Below, piece by piece: positions 41,002 to 41,032 of a DNA stretch of 41,032 nt. The stretch comes from Actinomycetes bacterium. GTDB taxonomy: Bacteria > Actinomycetota > Acidimicrobiia > Acidimicrobiales > Acidimicrobilacustridaceae. A program made the translations under genes and the position numbers. Each line of letters starts with the position of its first letter. The first letter of the stretch is position 1. The notes under the pieces are model-generated. The model did no database searches, was not told the origin of the DNA, and was given only the letters and a program-made list of their open reading frames with translations. The DNA lies in contig JAKOVR010000104.1 in assembly GCA_029782025.1 (NCBI GenBank), positions 1 through 41,032 of the forward strand, written 5' to 3'.

Positions 41002-41032
41002 CCGACGCGCCCGGGAGCGGCGGAAACCCGGG

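Overview
The window is high-G+C DNA (well over 70% in most of it by eye) coding densely on both strands. It looks like a chromosomal segment of an actinobacterium, most likely an Acidimicrobiia-type lineage. Reasons: two WhiB-family Fe-S regulators, a SigE/RseA-type ECF pair next to a Tat subunit, the MoxR/VWA pair known from mycobacteria, a secreted protein ending in repeats of the actinobacterial PARILDTR cell-surface domain, and many starts that look leaderless (a TANNNT-like hexamer 6-7 nt before ATG/GTG with no Shine-Dalgarno sequence). The lineage is inferred from gene content; no rRNA or tRNA gene was seen.

Layout. 1-2200: a lower-G+C stretch with the first codons of a minus-strand gene, then a divergent TetR regulator and alpha/beta hydrolase sharing a palindromic operator. 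2220-5464: whiB; anti-sigma and sigE (minus, 4-nt overlap) behind a small tatA; glutamate formimidoyltransferase; a second whiB (whiB2/whmD type). 5820-15170: a membrane spermidine-synthase-like protein, a VWA protein, an MBOAT acyltransferase, a GH1 glycosidase, rpiA and a MoxR-type AAA ATPase. 15262-20671: a PAS/GAF/GGDEF/EAL c-di-GMP protein divergent from a GH2 glycosidase. 20855-24316: the sdhCAB operon, preceded by a strongly structured inverted repeat. 24320-25541: an AbiEi/DUF559-like gene bounded by inverted palindromic repeats and preceded by an octanucleotide tandem repeat. 25642-31073: a secreted beta-propeller/PARILDTR protein, an ArfB-like release factor, a beta-helix protein, a DedA protein and thiL. 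31184-33640: a TetR, extradiol dioxygenase, FAA-hydrolase operon. 33692-41001: a PEBP protein, a DUF7064-like protein, a proline-rich protein, a phosphohistidine-domain fusion, an SCP2-like protein, an Fpg/Nei glycosylase, a GT-C-like membrane protein and malate dehydrogenase.

How the genes fit together. sdhCAB and mdh supply two consecutive TCA-cycle steps. Dioxygenase and FAA hydrolase fit aromatic ring meta-cleavage under a co-transcribed TetR. SigE and its membrane anti-sigma form an envelope-stress module next to Tat export. MoxR and VWA are normally neighbours but here lie 3.6 kb apart with three genes between them.

The most unusual feature is a set of near-perfect palindromes placed just past stop codons (8085, 10214, 13676, 20682, 31106, 35316), with shared outer arms containing TGGGTGCG and variable inner arms. 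Two are identical over 43 bp although 25 kb apart. A related pair (24320 and 25484), in opposite orientation, bounds the AbiEi-like gene like terminal inverted repeats. They look like bidirectional terminators that also behave as dispersed repeats.
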